From contig MU623473.1 in the NCBI GenBank assembly GCA_025201765.1, positions 32,178 to 96,177 on the forward strand: a stretch of 64,000 nt of DNA. The letters run 5' to 3'. Of this stretch, positions 25,369-37,439 are shown piece by piece. Below the pieces are notes generated by a model. It did not search any database. It was given only the letters and a program-made list of their open reading frames with translations, and was not told the DNA's origin. The stretch's first letter is position 1. Every line of letters starts with the position of its first letter. The position numbers and the translations under genes were made by a program. This DNA comes from Daldinia sp. FL1419 (taxonomy: Eukaryota; Ascomycota; Sordariomycetes; Xylariales; Hypoxylaceae).

Positions 25369-28300
25369 ATGGACGGCCGGCCTATAACGGCAGACTCGAA
25401 ACATAATTACCCATCTCAACCTCTTTGGACCCGGTCAACTTCGAGTCCAGCCGTGCCGAGACTAAGTTCCTTCTCTCCCACAAACCCGGACCCGCTTCTT
25501 GCCTCGCAATACTTGACGACTCAGGTTGACTGGATCCCAATATTTTTCCCTCAACAGTCGTCACTCTACCAGGCACAGCTTCTTCAATACAATAAGCTCA
25601 TAGCGCCTGGACGAGGCGGTGGTCTTCAAACCGCCCCCTTGCCGCCGTTGTTATCGGCTCAGAACGTCCACGTCGGACCCAGGTCTCGTTCCTCTTCCAA
25701 AGTGTCCAATAAGGATTCTCGCGCTAGGCAGGGCTCCCAGAATTGCCATGCTACTAGAGGCAACCATAATACCAGCAAAGCCGATCGCGCGCTTATAACA
25801 GGCAAGGACGCGCCGCCCAAGATGCCGCCCAAAAAATCTGACCTGACTCAACCCCTCTCCTTGAAGCCGAAATCGTCTATTTCTCCTTCGAACTTGCCTG
25901 CGCATTCTAATTCCGTCCCCTCGACTCCTCAACAGCATGCGCGCAAATTTTCCTTCGAGTCTAGAGACCACTCACCCAATGCCAACCAATCCCATTCCCC
26001 TCGATCCGCATATTCCGAGACTAATGGTGCCGTCCCCTCTTTGCGCCCTTTGCCCCCGCGGCATGGCGGTTGCAAATACGAAACTGGTCTCAAACATTCC
26101 CGTCGAAGGATACCGTATAGCATAGGGACGGATTTATTGGAAAAAGTAGATTTACAGGCTATCAAGAGTAAACTATCTGAAGATGACGAGCGAAAGCTCA
26201 CTACAGACATGCGTGAGCTCTATGATCGGTTACAGCCGACAGAAAAAGTAGAGGTAAAAAGGCGTATGCTAGTGCAGAAGCTAGAGAAGCTCCTGAATGA
26301 CGCGTGGCCCGGGCATGATATCCGTGTGCATCTATTTGGTTCATCGGGAAACCTACTGTGTTCAGATGATTCAGACGGTTCGTAACTTTGTAACCCAAGA
26401 GGTGTTTATTGCGCAACTAACTTCTTGCTAGTGGATATATGCATAGTAACTCCTTGGAAAGAACTTGAAGGTGTCTGCATGTTGGCAGAACTTCTAGCAA
26501 AACGTAGGTTGCTCGAGATCGAAATTTTATATCATTCTTGTTAACATGTTTTTGTAGATGGAATGGAGCGGGTTGTTTGTGTATCTTCGGCCAAGGTTCC
26601 AATAGTCAAGATCTGGGATCCCGAGTTAGAGTTGTCTTGCGACATGAATGTCAACAATACCCTAGCGTTGGAGAACACCCGCATGATCAAGACTTACGTC
26701 CAGATCGACGACCGCGTACGACCCCTCGCTATGATAGTAAAGTACTGGACGCGGCGGCGAATTGTTAACGACGCTGGTAAGTGCTCGGGCATTGTCTTTT
26801 CTAAAGTTGCGGTATCCGCTAACAGCCAGCAGCATTTGGCGGAACATTAAGTTCATATACGTGGATATGCATGATCATTGCATTTCTACAGTTACGGCAA
26901 CCTCCTATTCTACCCGCATTACACCAGCGGCCCCACCAGAAGCTACCGGGGAAGGCTGGTGAGATAGCTTCATTTTCTGATGACGTGGACAAACTAAGAG
27001 GGTTCGGAAGTAAAAATAACTCTTCTCTAGGGGAGTTGTTATTTCAATTCTTTCGTTTTTATGCTCACGAGTTTGACTATACTACGGATGTGTTGTCCGT
27101 CCGATTGGGCAAAATCATCACCAAGAAGGAAAAGAAGTGGCATTTTGCGTTAAATAACCAACTTTGTGTTGAGGAGCCATTCAACATCAACCGTAACCTT
27201 GGTAACACGGCTGACGATACCGCATTTCGAGGTCTCCACATTGAACTTCGTCGCGCTTTTGATCTAATTGCGGAAGGCAAGCTAGAAGATTGCTGTGCGC
27301 AATACGAATACCCCAAGGAGGAGGAGAGGATATTCCAAAAACCACCGCAGGTTTCTCGCCCTATATTGGTACGAAGTGCTTCTCAGCAGCAATCTAACCG
27401 AGGAGGTCGTGGGGCAGGATTCCGTAACGGAAATCGACAGCAAGGTCAGCATCGAAATAATAATAATAACAACAGCAGCAATAGTAATAGCCGGCGAGCA
27501 TCGTCTAGTATGCCTTACGACAGTAACGGAAGCCCAATGTTCATCCCGGCTGGTGCCTATCCGATTATGACGCATCAAGACGCCCTCATGTACATGCAGC
27601 AGCCGGAATTAATGCAGACGATCAACGCCTTACAACAGAATAATTTGAAATTCCTTCAGTATGCTCACTACCAGCAGGCATTAAATATGCAGCATAGTCA
27701 GATGATGCAGAGTAATGCCCCGCAAACGCAGTCTTCATCAGCGGAGCGCTCTAGGACGAACTCTTTCGATACCCCCCCTCTAAGCGCGCCTCTTCGCCCG
27801 GAAATGGTCCCGGAAATGTATTATCATCAGATGCAGATTCCGCACGCATTCTACGCGCAGCAGGGGTTTCCTACATATCCATCGTCACCCTCGACTGGAC
27901 ACACTGCTGAATTTCGAAGGAGTTCTCACCGCTCGACGACTGCCAGCGACATATCTGGAAGTGCCTTAAGATCACAATCGCAACCGGCCTCGCGAACTGC
28001 TCCCGGTATGCCCTCCCAGGGTCTGGCAACACCTGGTCAGATACCTAATGGGGTTGCCGGTATTCCCGCCCGCCATATCAACGGTGTTCCCATGCCCAAT
28101 TTTATTCCGGACGAGGGGCAGGATGTCGACCAAAGCATATCTATGGCAAACACTCCACCAGAGGAAGAAAAAGGTTATAGCTACTACGCAGACCCGTCTA
28201 GCCCACCGCGGCGGACGAACGCTGCGACCAGTAGCATACCTACGTTTGGGGACCTTGGAGCCCAGTCGGCGACGAATCAAAGTCGAGGTCGTTTATCATC

Positions 28301-29339
28301 AGATCAACTGCCCCAGTCGATATTGGATAGGATTAAGCAAAATTCATCCCGTTCTCCTTCGCCATTAGGTCAAAATAGAGTCTACTCTGCTAATAGAGGA
28401 TCTGCCTCCCTTGCTTCCGGACCGTTCCCCACGACTACGGGATCGCAGATTCGAGAGACAACTCCCTTAGTCGTCAATGGCTCTACGTCAAAGTTAGCAA
28501 ACGGCAGCTCGCCCCGACAGCCTTCCCAGGCCGAGATAACGTCGGCCCAGTACGCCGGCTACGACAATCCTCTTTACATTAGCCAGCAGCTAGACGTAGC
28601 TGGTTCTGTTGCTGGAACTCCAACAAGTCGCGTTTCGACGTCTCGAAAAGCAAATTCGCCATCGGCAGATCGACCGGTTGTTGTCAATGGCTCATCAAGT
28701 GCTTGTGCGGTAGTCAACAATCAGGTATCGACCTCTCAATTTCCACATGATATACCTATGGGCCAAACAGCAACGGGAAGCTATATCCAGCCTGTGAATA
28801 TGTCTTCGGTACCAATTGGTTTTGACAACATGAGTATCCCTGGGTTTAGTGCCCATGCCTCACAGCGCTTTCCTATTCGTGCATCGCCCAATGCCCTAAT
28901 CGCACAACTCGACCTCGCGACCGAAAATCGCTCACAGCCCGAGTACCCGCATCTTTCGCCAGTGTACGAGGCTAATAGCCCTTCCCCAAGTTTCACGCGA
29001 AGATTAGAGTTGCCCTTTGACCAAGCACCAGCAGTTTCTACTACCATGGCGTATAGTCAACCAGATTTCAAGCACGAACCGTCTAAAGCTAAACAGAAAT
29101 CCCCAGTTGAGACTTCACCAAGGGTTGATGGGTCGGTACCCCTACATCCAAGAGTAAACGGGTTGTCGAAAGACAATGGGCACACACGAGGCGTCAAAAG
29201 CGAGAGCGATAACGCTACTACCGGATGGCAGAAAATGACGAGAGGGAGAAAAAAGGGTAACGACACGAAAACACGAAGCGAAGTCTACCCACAAAGCGAG
29301 CAATTGCCAAAGAACGATTCCGAAAGGAAAGGTGGCTAA
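25369..29339 (+). CDS. Cid1/TRF-family terminal nucleotidyltransferase (PAP/25A-associated), 4 exons
   Basis: Predicted non-canonical poly(A)/poly(U) polymerase that adds nucleotides to RNA 3' ends. Exons are 25369-26377, 26432-26503, 26558-26776 and 26833-29339, giving 1268 residues. The intron branch sites CTAAC are visible. A Ser/Pro-rich N-terminus of about 280 residues precedes the catalytic domain. The palm motif FGSSGNLLCSDDSDVDI has Gly324-Ser325 and metal-binding Asp336 and Asp338; the third Asp is about 389 in CDMNVNN. The central domain includes KYWTRRR and, across the last junction, NDAAFGGTLSSYTW. The PAP-associated block follows (SLGELLFQFFRFY to about residue 600). The remaining 650 residues are low-complexity, rich in Ser, Gln, Asn and Pro. 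The frame is open back to 25300 but only from a GTG. The target RNA is unknown. Confidence 0.92.
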
Positions 29340-30710
29340 GTTGCAAATGTTGGCGGACTTTGGATATGACCCAAATGACGAATTGACGGACATGTGTTGT
29401 CTCGGTGCGAATCTCGTATTTGAGATATCTGGCGCTATATTGGACATGGTTGGAGACCAGGTTATCTCCACATGGTTAACATCTCCAGTCGGTTTGTGCA
29501 GGGCCATAAGTGTCGGTCTTCGGTCTACTTACTCATCGAAGATAACTACATGTTCATACACAAGCAGCTTAGGCATTTAAGTTGAAATGGCGGATTCCCA
29601 CAAATCGGCGCTTCGCATCAGGCTGAGAATTCGGATTGGATGTGTAAGGACCAAGGCGAGGCTTCATGATCGTGTTATATGCATAATGCCGGGTTAGGTA
29701 TGCTATATTTGGCTATCCTATGAAGTATGACGCATTTTTCAAGGATACCACTGAAAGACACGAAAAGGGAGAAGCTTATGCGGCTGGGGCTTGGTTGTTG
29801 TCGGACCTATTTTCTTACAAATTGTACATCGCGCCAGGGGGGCTGGACACCAGAGGGACACTTGAAAGGAGTCATAAGGCATATATATATATATATATAT
29901 TAGAGCATCATAAGGTGTGCGGGGCGCCTCGATATCCACAGAAAAGATCACGGAAAGGCATATGCGGCAGGGTCAACTTCCACGGTCACAGGTCTACCAA
30001 CTAAATCAAGTGGTTTTGTTGGCGGTTGGGGAGGGAGGGAGAAGGTGAATTCTTTTTCTTATGTGTCCCAAGGGTAACCAACGGAAGACAACTCAACGAA
30101 GACAGGCATACCCTCAGATAGACGGCTACGGATGTAGGCATGAAAAAGAGAATAAATAAAGACAAAAAATATAAAAGTAGAAGTTGAGGTGTTAGTATGA
30201 TGCGCCTACGTGTCATGTTATATATTGTGTATGTATAGGTGACCATATGTGCGATGCGGTAGTATGCGTTTGGAAGGATGTTTCGCAGCTGGGACTACAG
30301 GTTCTTGGGCTTGAGGTTATGTTATATATAGTATTGACCAGTTATGTATCCGGCGTTATCCGACGATATTTGCCCGTGGTGTTTATGGTGTAGGATATGG
30401 GAACCTGAGATGTATAATTTGACAATTTTATCCTGATATGAGATGTACATACGTTAGACACGTTCTACTAAATCTGAGTTGTAGGCATCTCTCTCGGGCT
30501 ATATGTCCTATTACCAACATAGAAGTCTTTCGTCGCTTTCTAAATAAGTAGGTACCTGGTAATAAATCGCTATCATTATATTGGATATGCTTGTGTGTTG
30601 ATTGCATCATGTTTTGGGCATTTGTGATGTTAACCATAAGCAATAGAAACTTCAAGGTCTCCAACGAGGTTATGATACTCGTGCGTACCAACCAGACCAG
30701 CCCAGCTCGA
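29340..30710. other. Intergenic region
   Basis: 3' side of the nucleotidyltransferase gene, a (TA)n tract at 29881-29901, and otherwise no supported gene. The remaining frames lack ATG starts or recognisable content. Confidence 0.5.
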
Positions 30711-31257
30711 TCATCGTGGGCTCTTCCATTCTCTAATCTTGGGCTTCCACTTCTCTGCAATCTCTGACCCTTCCTGGATCACACCTAAGCCCTCTAGTTC
30801 GGATGGACCGCTAGAGCTAGTAAACCATGAAAGTCGAAAGTCGGGGAGGCAATACTTGATGAACTCCAGCTTAGTTTCAAGCTTGAGCCTTCGCTAGGAT
30901 GAAAAGTCGGCCTTGGAGCCGAAGAATAGTTCAAAATCGGGCCCGAACAGCTCGCCGTAGACGGCTAGATCGAAGAAGGACTCGTTAGAATCAATAGCCA
31001 GGGTTGATGACGGAGAAGCGCAAAGCGTGAAGCTCGCGGATACGAGTCATGCTTTGGCCGCAGTGGCGCAATGCTAAGTCCATGAGGTGCAAGATAGTCC
31101 TTGACGACGCACCGTTCATACATATTCTCAGGGTTCGGCATGTTGAAGATAGGTTCATGCAGTCCTCGATATTGTGTAAGAATTCGGGAAGGAAGACGAC
31201 GATCTCTGCCGGGAGATCTAGCAGTCCCAAAGTGCCGGTGGGTGTGGATGATGCCAT
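30711..31257 (-). pseudogene. Degraded F-box protein gene
   Basis: The ATG at 31257 opens an 88-codon frame with an N-terminal F-box (LLDLPAEIVVFLPEFLHNIEDC, then LSSTCRTLR). It joins directly to a stretch typical of the middle of fungal F-box proteins (LALRHCGQSMTRIRELHALRFSVINP). This frame stops at about 30991. The neighbouring frame continues with AIDSNESFFDLAVYGELFGPDFELFF, meets an in-frame TAG at 30894-30896, and resumes with LETKLEFIKYCLPDF to a TGA at 30711. So there is one frameshift and one nonsense codon. The family segments between F-box and RIREL and after NP are missing compared with intact relatives I know (internal deletions). A truncated F-box-only product could still be made. 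Confidence 0.75.
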
Positions 31258-34021
31258 GACGTTTATGCTACTCGGTACACAAGATACGCCTTTTACCTCT
31301 GTCTACTTATTATTCTCCTTTTTATACGAATGTGGAAGTTGACGACTAGAAGATCCGGCTGACTTATATCTAGATTTACCTCTGAGGAATGTTAGATACT
31401 TGATACGCTATAAATATATACCTAAATATATAATCTAACGGTCAAGACACTCTTGGTGATGTGTCTCCGAATCTATAAGAGATGTGGCCACCGGAGATGT
31501 GGCCACCGGCAACGACGGAGCGAGGCGGGTAGTCATGCGCAGTTACCTAGTGGCCATGCGCGTAATGATTCCCCTCTTATACTCCTAGGATACTATATCT
31601 TAGGTACCTTCGTTGGGGTTAGGTAAAGAAAGGTCTTTATTATAAGGAAGAAGGAAGGCGGAAGGTCCAAGTGAATGAGGTGAATGAGGTAGTAGGTACC
31701 TAGGTAGGTAGGTAGGTACGAATATTTTAAAGCACTCGTACGGGTAAAAGTGGAGCCACCAGAATTAAGGTTAGAACTCTACTCTGGACAATCAACAATT
31801 GTTTTCCGATTTCAACAAAAACGCTGCAAAGCACTACTATTGTTAATTATGGCCACTTCCCCCATGTTCTCTCTCGCGGGAGCAGTATAATGCACACAAG
31901 ATCGAGAACGATCGTCGAGAATGATAAAAAATCGAGGTTTCTTTATGAGATGACGAATGCACTGGCCATGAGCCTTTCACGAGGGTATCCCGTACCTGTT
32001 TGACAATTCGGCAGTTCGACAGCTCTCGCTAACTTCCAACGTCATGTTCGAAAGTGCTACCGAGAGAGTCGGTTGAAGGCAGAGATTACTGACTTGAAGA
32101 TGCTGGAGACCTATTAACCGCTTCTCGATCCCCTCACGACATCATCAACGTGCTCTTATAGTTAAACGCGCTGGAGTCGATCGCAAACCCCGTGGCGACT
32201 CCGGCTCCTTCAGGCTTCTCTAGGCTCGCTAGTAGACCCTCTCAGCAGAGTCCAGTCGATTCTCATTTTCTCAACATTGATCCCCAAGTGGAGGAAATTG
32301 GTTGCGGAACCATACAAGAAAAATTAACGGGACCTAGCAACGGTGCACGGGTTAGGTTCCTCACGGACGCTGGCCGATTTCATGCAGACTTTCGGAATTT
32401 TTACTGCTGACATCGAGGCTTAGAACAAATCAACCCAAGAAGATCTGAGTTTAAACTACGAGTCGAAAAGGGTAGTTATGATTTAATAAAAGCCAAGTTA
32501 TATCTGAGGTATTATATTATATATTATATTATGACGTATTTCTTGTGCTTTCTCTACTAATTATATGTGTAGAATTACCTCGTCTACGGAACCAAAAGAA
32601 TGGGCTCACAGGTAATAAACAGAAGACTTATAAAATAACGGACCATCAAACAAGCGCATCTTTGTGCCTTATGTGCCCCATGCGCCTTTTTTTTTTTTTT
32701 TTGCCGTCGGTACTTTGCTTCGATTCACTTGAGACCGCATGCCCTTTCGGATTTATTTACAGGTGTGCTCGACGAAGACTCCCGTGAGTTTTGGGGGCTC
32801 GAAGCAGGCGTCAAAGCAGGAATCAAAATGTGCGTCAAATCTTATTCTTATTGATCCTCTCAGCGGTCAAAGTTAGCGGAGCCGGCTCCTTTTCATCTAA
32901 ATTGCCTTCTTTTAATGTTAGCCGGGGCTGACCCTCCAAGATTCCCCCCCCTAAGGCCTAAGGTAGCATCGGTGTGCCCTAGGATTCGTGGGAACGTGCA
33001 GCTAAAACGCCGGCGTTTCCCTCCCTAGCTGCCAACTTCGATTGACCCTGCAGAGACGGACGGACAAGCCGTCCCTCTTCAAGAAAGTCATTAGTTAATC
33101 AGATCGACCTCCAAAGGCTGACTAGATACTACTCTACTATGTAAACAGGAAATTTCACATGGGCACATGGGCAAATGGACGAATCTGGTTCTGCCCTAGT
33201 TCGGCGGAGACATTTTTTATAGCAAGAAGTCACCCGTGGTTTGGGCACACCCTTGAATACCTGCCTAATCCTTTTTTCCTTCTACCGAGAGGGCTCTTTG
33301 TTGGCATATCGCGCGCCGATCGCACATACCTTTCGCCGTCGTTGTCGCAACAGTATACCGTAATATCATATTATAACGCGCCATTATACCATCATCGTGG
33401 CGGATAATCGAGGGCGTCATTACGTATGACACGACTCATTCCCTCTGTTATTGGTAGTTGTATCAGATTAATAAGAACCAATAGCATTATTCTGTCATCT
33501 ATCAATTCATAAAGACTTGAAGTCAGCCTCAACACCAAAGGTCCCTATCTCCCACCAATCTGCCAACCTGCGAGGAACTTGGACTAGGACCGACGTCGAT
33601 CTACATTTTCGTGCAGGGGGTCATAACCAGGGGGGCAAGGTCCCCCTTATCAAAAAACACTTTCCGGTAGTCGATCGACATACACGCGAAATTGCTCAGA
33701 ATAGCAACATAGTGTTTTGCACGGCAAAAGCCTCTGCAATACTCGAACCACCTTGGGGCATATTAGAGTGACGCTCAAGGGAGAATATGCTAGGGATGCA
33801 CCTCATAACCTGGCACTGGGCCGAGAAGGGGGGCCTACTGGTAGGATATATAGTAACAAGCATACCTCCCTCTTAGAAATTCTTGTAAGAGCGCACAAGT
33901 TCTGTCGTTAACTTTCCTATCTTCGGTCAGTCAGTGCGGTTGCTGGTTTCTTAATAGACCATCGGGGTTTCCTTTGCATAGTCTACATACACTCGTTCAC
34001 TCCAGTAAAACTATCACTAAA
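31258..34021. other. Intergenic region with TACCTAGG arrays and a possible relict
   Basis: Contains a tandem duplication of agatgtggccaccgg near 31479-31509, a TACCTAGGTAGGTAGGTAGG array at about 31695-31718, and a T run near 32690. A possible gene relict at 32014-32410 is listed separately. A TATA-like stretch near 33845 lies about 175 bases upstream of the secreted-protein start. Confidence 0.5.
32014..32410 (+). pseudogene. Possible relict of a coding sequence, unidentified
   Basis: Coding-like text runs across two frames. A basic stretch (NFQRHVRKCYRESRLKAEITDL) in one frame ends near 32095. The next frame continues with EDAGDLLTASRSPHDIINVLL and, after an in-frame TAG at 32159-32161, LNALESIANPVATPAPSGFSRL to a TGA at 32408. 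The order basic segment, possible zipper, then a short acidic/helical segment recalls C-terminal parts of fungal transcription factors, but I cannot name a family. At least one frameshift and one stop would be needed, so if real it is dead. Confidence 0.3.
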
Positions 34022-34591
34022 ATGTACGTCTTCGCCGCTCTAACCTTCGCTTCCGCGGCTCTCGCGGTGCCCTTCCCCTTGAGGAGGGCATACCCTACGG
34101 GTGTACCGTCCGTGCCGACCTTTTCTACGGTTCCCGGCACCGCACCGACTGGCGGATCGACAGCCTTGCCAACCGTAGTTGACCCAACGACGTCGTCGTC
34201 GTACCATGTTACTGTCACGTACTCGACTAGCTCTTCAGTCCCTACGTCTGCAGTGCCATTCCCTACAAGTCTCCCGGAGACATCTGTCTCATCGCTATCC
34301 TCGGCTCTTCCTTTCCCTCAGCCGGACCCTACGCCGTCCGTCTCTCGGCCATGGGACGCACCTCCTCCCTTCCCAACAGTCCCGGCTTCTTCTATTCCAA
34401 CATTCCCGGCTTCTATCCCATCGATCCCCGGAACTGCCCCTGGAACTGCCCCTGGAACTGCCCCTGGAACCGCCCCCGGAACCGTCCCTACTGGCGGTTT
34501 CCCTTCCCAGCAGTCAGCTACCTCGCAGTACTCCGCGAGCGTCAGCTACTCTCGGACCAACCCCGGCTACCCAGTTGCTACGCCCAACTAA
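34022..34591 (+). CDS. Small secreted Pro/Ser/Thr-rich protein with PGTA repeats
   Basis: Single-exon, 189 residues from the ATG at 34022. The N-terminus is a clean signal peptide (MYVFAALTFASAALA) with likely cleavage after Ala15 and a dibasic RR at 21-22 that could be a Kex2-type site. The rest is almost entirely Pro, Ser, Thr, Val, Gly and Ala with no cysteine. It contains about five tandem 12-bp units encoding P-G-T-A (34426-34486). This composition suits an O-glycosylated cell-wall or secreted protein. There is no C-terminal hydrophobic tail, so no GPI anchor is indicated. The upstream in-frame extension lacks an ATG. The function is unknown; it could equally be an effector-like or wall-structure protein. 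Confidence 0.7.
   Translation: MYVFAALTFASAALAVPFPLRRAYPTGVPSVPTFSTVPGTAPTGGSTALPTVVDPTTSSSYHVTVTYSTSSSVPTSAVPFPTSLPETSVSSLSSALPFPQPDPTPSVSRPWDAPPPFPTVPASSIPTFPASIPSIPGTAPGTAPGTAPGTAPGTVPTGGFPSQQSATSQYSASVSYSRTNPGYPVATPN
34426..34486 (+). repeat. 12-bp coding tandem repeat (PGTA)
   Basis: About five near-perfect copies of a 12-bp unit of the form CCTGGAACTGCC within the secreted-protein gene. It keeps the frame, so copy-number change would lengthen or shorten the protein without breaking it. Confidence 0.85.
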
Positions 34592-36544
34592 GCTTTACGC
34601 CTAACACGAAAAGACACGCGGCATGCCCCCTTGGAAAAGAAAATCGATTCGCAAGATCGAAGACGACCCTTTACCGCATCATGAATCTTCGCTTCTACGC
34701 CAATTCATTTCGTACGACTTGACTCGTATCATCGTACCGCCCAGGGAAGGGGGTGCGAGGACTTGATTAGGCTGGCTCAAGACCGCCACTCGAGAACGAT
34801 GGTAGCGCTTAACGCGCGGTTTGGTGATAATGTTTCTTGTATATACGAGTTTGCCATATAACCTTTTGAATAGACTCCTACGTGTATATGCGTGGTTTCT
34901 TTCTAACATCCTTAATGCCTACTCCTGCTTTGTGATTGTGCGATTCGATATTTTAAACGGTTGTACTGACCGTATATACTCTAATAATACGTCCTGTGAA
35001 GGCTCTGAATATCCTGATGTTGTTAGGCAAGGGAGTTCAGTATTTATTAAGCTCGTCTCGAAACAAACTGGAATATACTTTATTGAAAACAAATTAAATA
35101 TGAACGCCTGAAATGAATACATCTAATTATAAATCGGTTAATTTCCCCTTACTTACAATTCTACATCTTAACCCTACCTATCTATTGAGAGTATCTCGCA
35201 AACAGCTCGGATTCATGTGCTTTCATCCGGGTCGTCCCTCTAGTGTAAGTTGCCACTATATCTAATATGATACGGGTGACACGACCCAGGATCTCTCAAT
35301 TTTAGTAATACCTAATCAGTAGCCGCTCCATCTAGGTATATATACTATAGACGTAGCTATGATAGCTCACTCAAAGGAGAGGAGTTTGCTTCTATTTTCT
35401 ATTTTTGGCATAGTCGATACTAATCATTAAGCCGGCAGCCGGCTTAATATTCATTGTGTATTGATATAACAGTTTGTGCAGCACAGCTTTGGTAAACCAA
35501 TATCGGTATATCTATAACTAGGAGATATTTCTACGTTAGTACATCTGATATGTCTGACCTGGTAGTAGAATGGAGATAACGAAAGTACGTATCCTGTATA
35601 ATATTATGCTAAAGTTATCGGTGGTTGTTATATAAGTCCCACCCCCCCGAAAATCGATGGCAACTACTGATAGAATCAATAATGAAACGAAATTTTCTCT
35701 ATACCAGCTTTATAGCCTATTTGGGGAAATAGATGATTTCGACAGACTTTATGGCTAGGCTAACCTGTTGGTTTAGTAAAAATGCCATCTTCTAGGTGCT
35801 TAGTTCTATCTGATATTTATATGGCTTAGGTATTGCGAATTAATTGTTCGTGTCTGGATTATAGCATGTCTTACCTTACGACAACCAGGTTTCGGAAATT
35901 CATGCCGCGTATTTTGCTATAGTCTTGACTCACGAGTATATCATCAGAGATACCTAACCTAGGTACCTAGGTACCTAATAGATCGATCAAGCCCCTTACT
36001 AGGCGTAGACCGAGCGTCATGTAGGAACAATCGACACTTGATGAATTGACATGCTTCGTTGCGGCACGGGTAACAACCCCTAAAACTATAAGCTATATAG
36101 ACTTACAGACATCTAGATCTCTGTCTATCAGCTGGAAGTCAGGTAAACCAAATGGGTTCGGGTCCGGACTACTAAGATATGAAATTGTGGGGGTTTCCAC
36201 CGGCACCGGCACCGGAAACCCGGTTAGTGGTTAGCGCATGTTATACGAATACGACGGCTGGTGAACCACTTAGGTTAGATGCCGCCCCGTGAGGAGTCAA
36301 GAAATGGTAATGGGCCAACCCGAATACGCGAACAGGAACGAGCGAGCCCAACCCAGTTTCATATTCTACTAAGTATATAAATTTTGCATCGCCAGAAATC
36401 TCGAGCCAAATCATTAAAGACAGCAGGGGATACGATCGTATCTCTACGACTCATTAATATTTAGTTTAAGTAAAAGGGGCTTCTATCGCTGAGACACGAC
36501 AAGAACAAAAAACATACTCAAGATATTCAGAATCACAGAAGAAC
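34592..36544. other. Intergenic region, 1.95 kb
   Basis: No supported gene. A 10-bp inverted repeat with 3-bp spacer (attaagccgg / ccggcttaat) is at 35426-35448. A TACCTAGGTA cluster is at 35950-35978. A GGCACCGG tandem is at about 36200-36215. The last 150 bases are the leader of the SDR gene. Confidence 0.5.
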
Positions 36545-37439
36545 ATGGCAACCTCACTACAAGGAACGACCGTCTTGGTGACCGGTGCCGCCGGGGGGTT
36601 GGGAAAAGTGATAGCAACAGCGTACCTAGACGCCGGCGCCAACGTAGGCATCTGCGACATCAACGAAGAGCGACTGGCTTCAGCCCGCAGCGAGCTGGAA
36701 GGAACAGGACGCTTCGCCGCGTTCAAGACAGACGTCACAAATGAGGAGGCCGTGACTAAGCTCGTGGATGATGTCGTAGCCAAGTTTGGCCGCCTCGACA
36801 TTCTCGTTAGCAACGCTGGCATGACGGACAAGTTCGACCCCGTCGGTTCCGTCACCAAGGAGACTTGGGATAGGATCATCAATCTTAACCTTACCGGCTC
36901 GTTCCTCGCCTTCAAAGCCGGCGTTAATTCTATGGAGAAGCAGTCTCCGCCGGGTGGTACCATCATCCAGATCGGCTCGACAGCGAGCTACCACGGCATG
37001 TCCTCCGGCGTGGCGTATACAGTCAGTATACCCGTCTTCCTTGTTTTCCTCCCCACCCCATTCCCATTGTCCACTCTTCCTCGCGCAAGAGCATTGCATA
37101 AAGCGCCGCATAGCTAACCCTCGTCCCCTTCAGGCCAGCAAGCACGGCGTAGCCGCCCTCGTGAAGAGCACAGCGGGGTACTACGCGCAAAAAGGCATCT
37201 TCGCGATCGGGCTGCTACTAGGCGGCATGATCGACACCAACATCCAAGACAGCTTTGCGGCGCTGGGTGGCTTCAACACCGAGGCTTACACGCAGAGCAT
37301 CTCCGCGCAGTTCAAGCCCGAGATGGCGATTAAGACCGCGGACGTCGCAAAGTACTGCGTGTTCCTCGCTGATCGGGGGATCGCTGAGACGTCTAATGGG
37401 TCGCTGATTAAGTTCAATAAGAACTACCCCGCTGCGTGA
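36545..37439 (+). CDS. Classical short-chain dehydrogenase/reductase, 2 exons
   Basis: NAD(P)-dependent oxidoreductase of the classical SDR type, 260 residues. Exons are 36545-37021 and 37134-37439; the intron has a CTAAC branch site. The cofactor motif TGAAGGLG is at residues 13-20. Asp in CDIN at the end of beta2 favours NAD over NADP. The NAG motif is in LVSNAGM. The catalytic Ser is in IGSTAS, and Tyr158 with Lys162 form YTASK, made across the splice junction. The C-terminal part (GLLLGGMIDTNIQDSF and VAKYCVFLADR) fits the usual fold and length. The substrate cannot be predicted and no pathway partners lie alongside. Confidence 0.92.

Noticed and set aside
36466..36966. 166-codon minus-strand frame opposite the SDR gene
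   Set aside because: Antisense shadow; the plus strand encodes complete SDR motifs.
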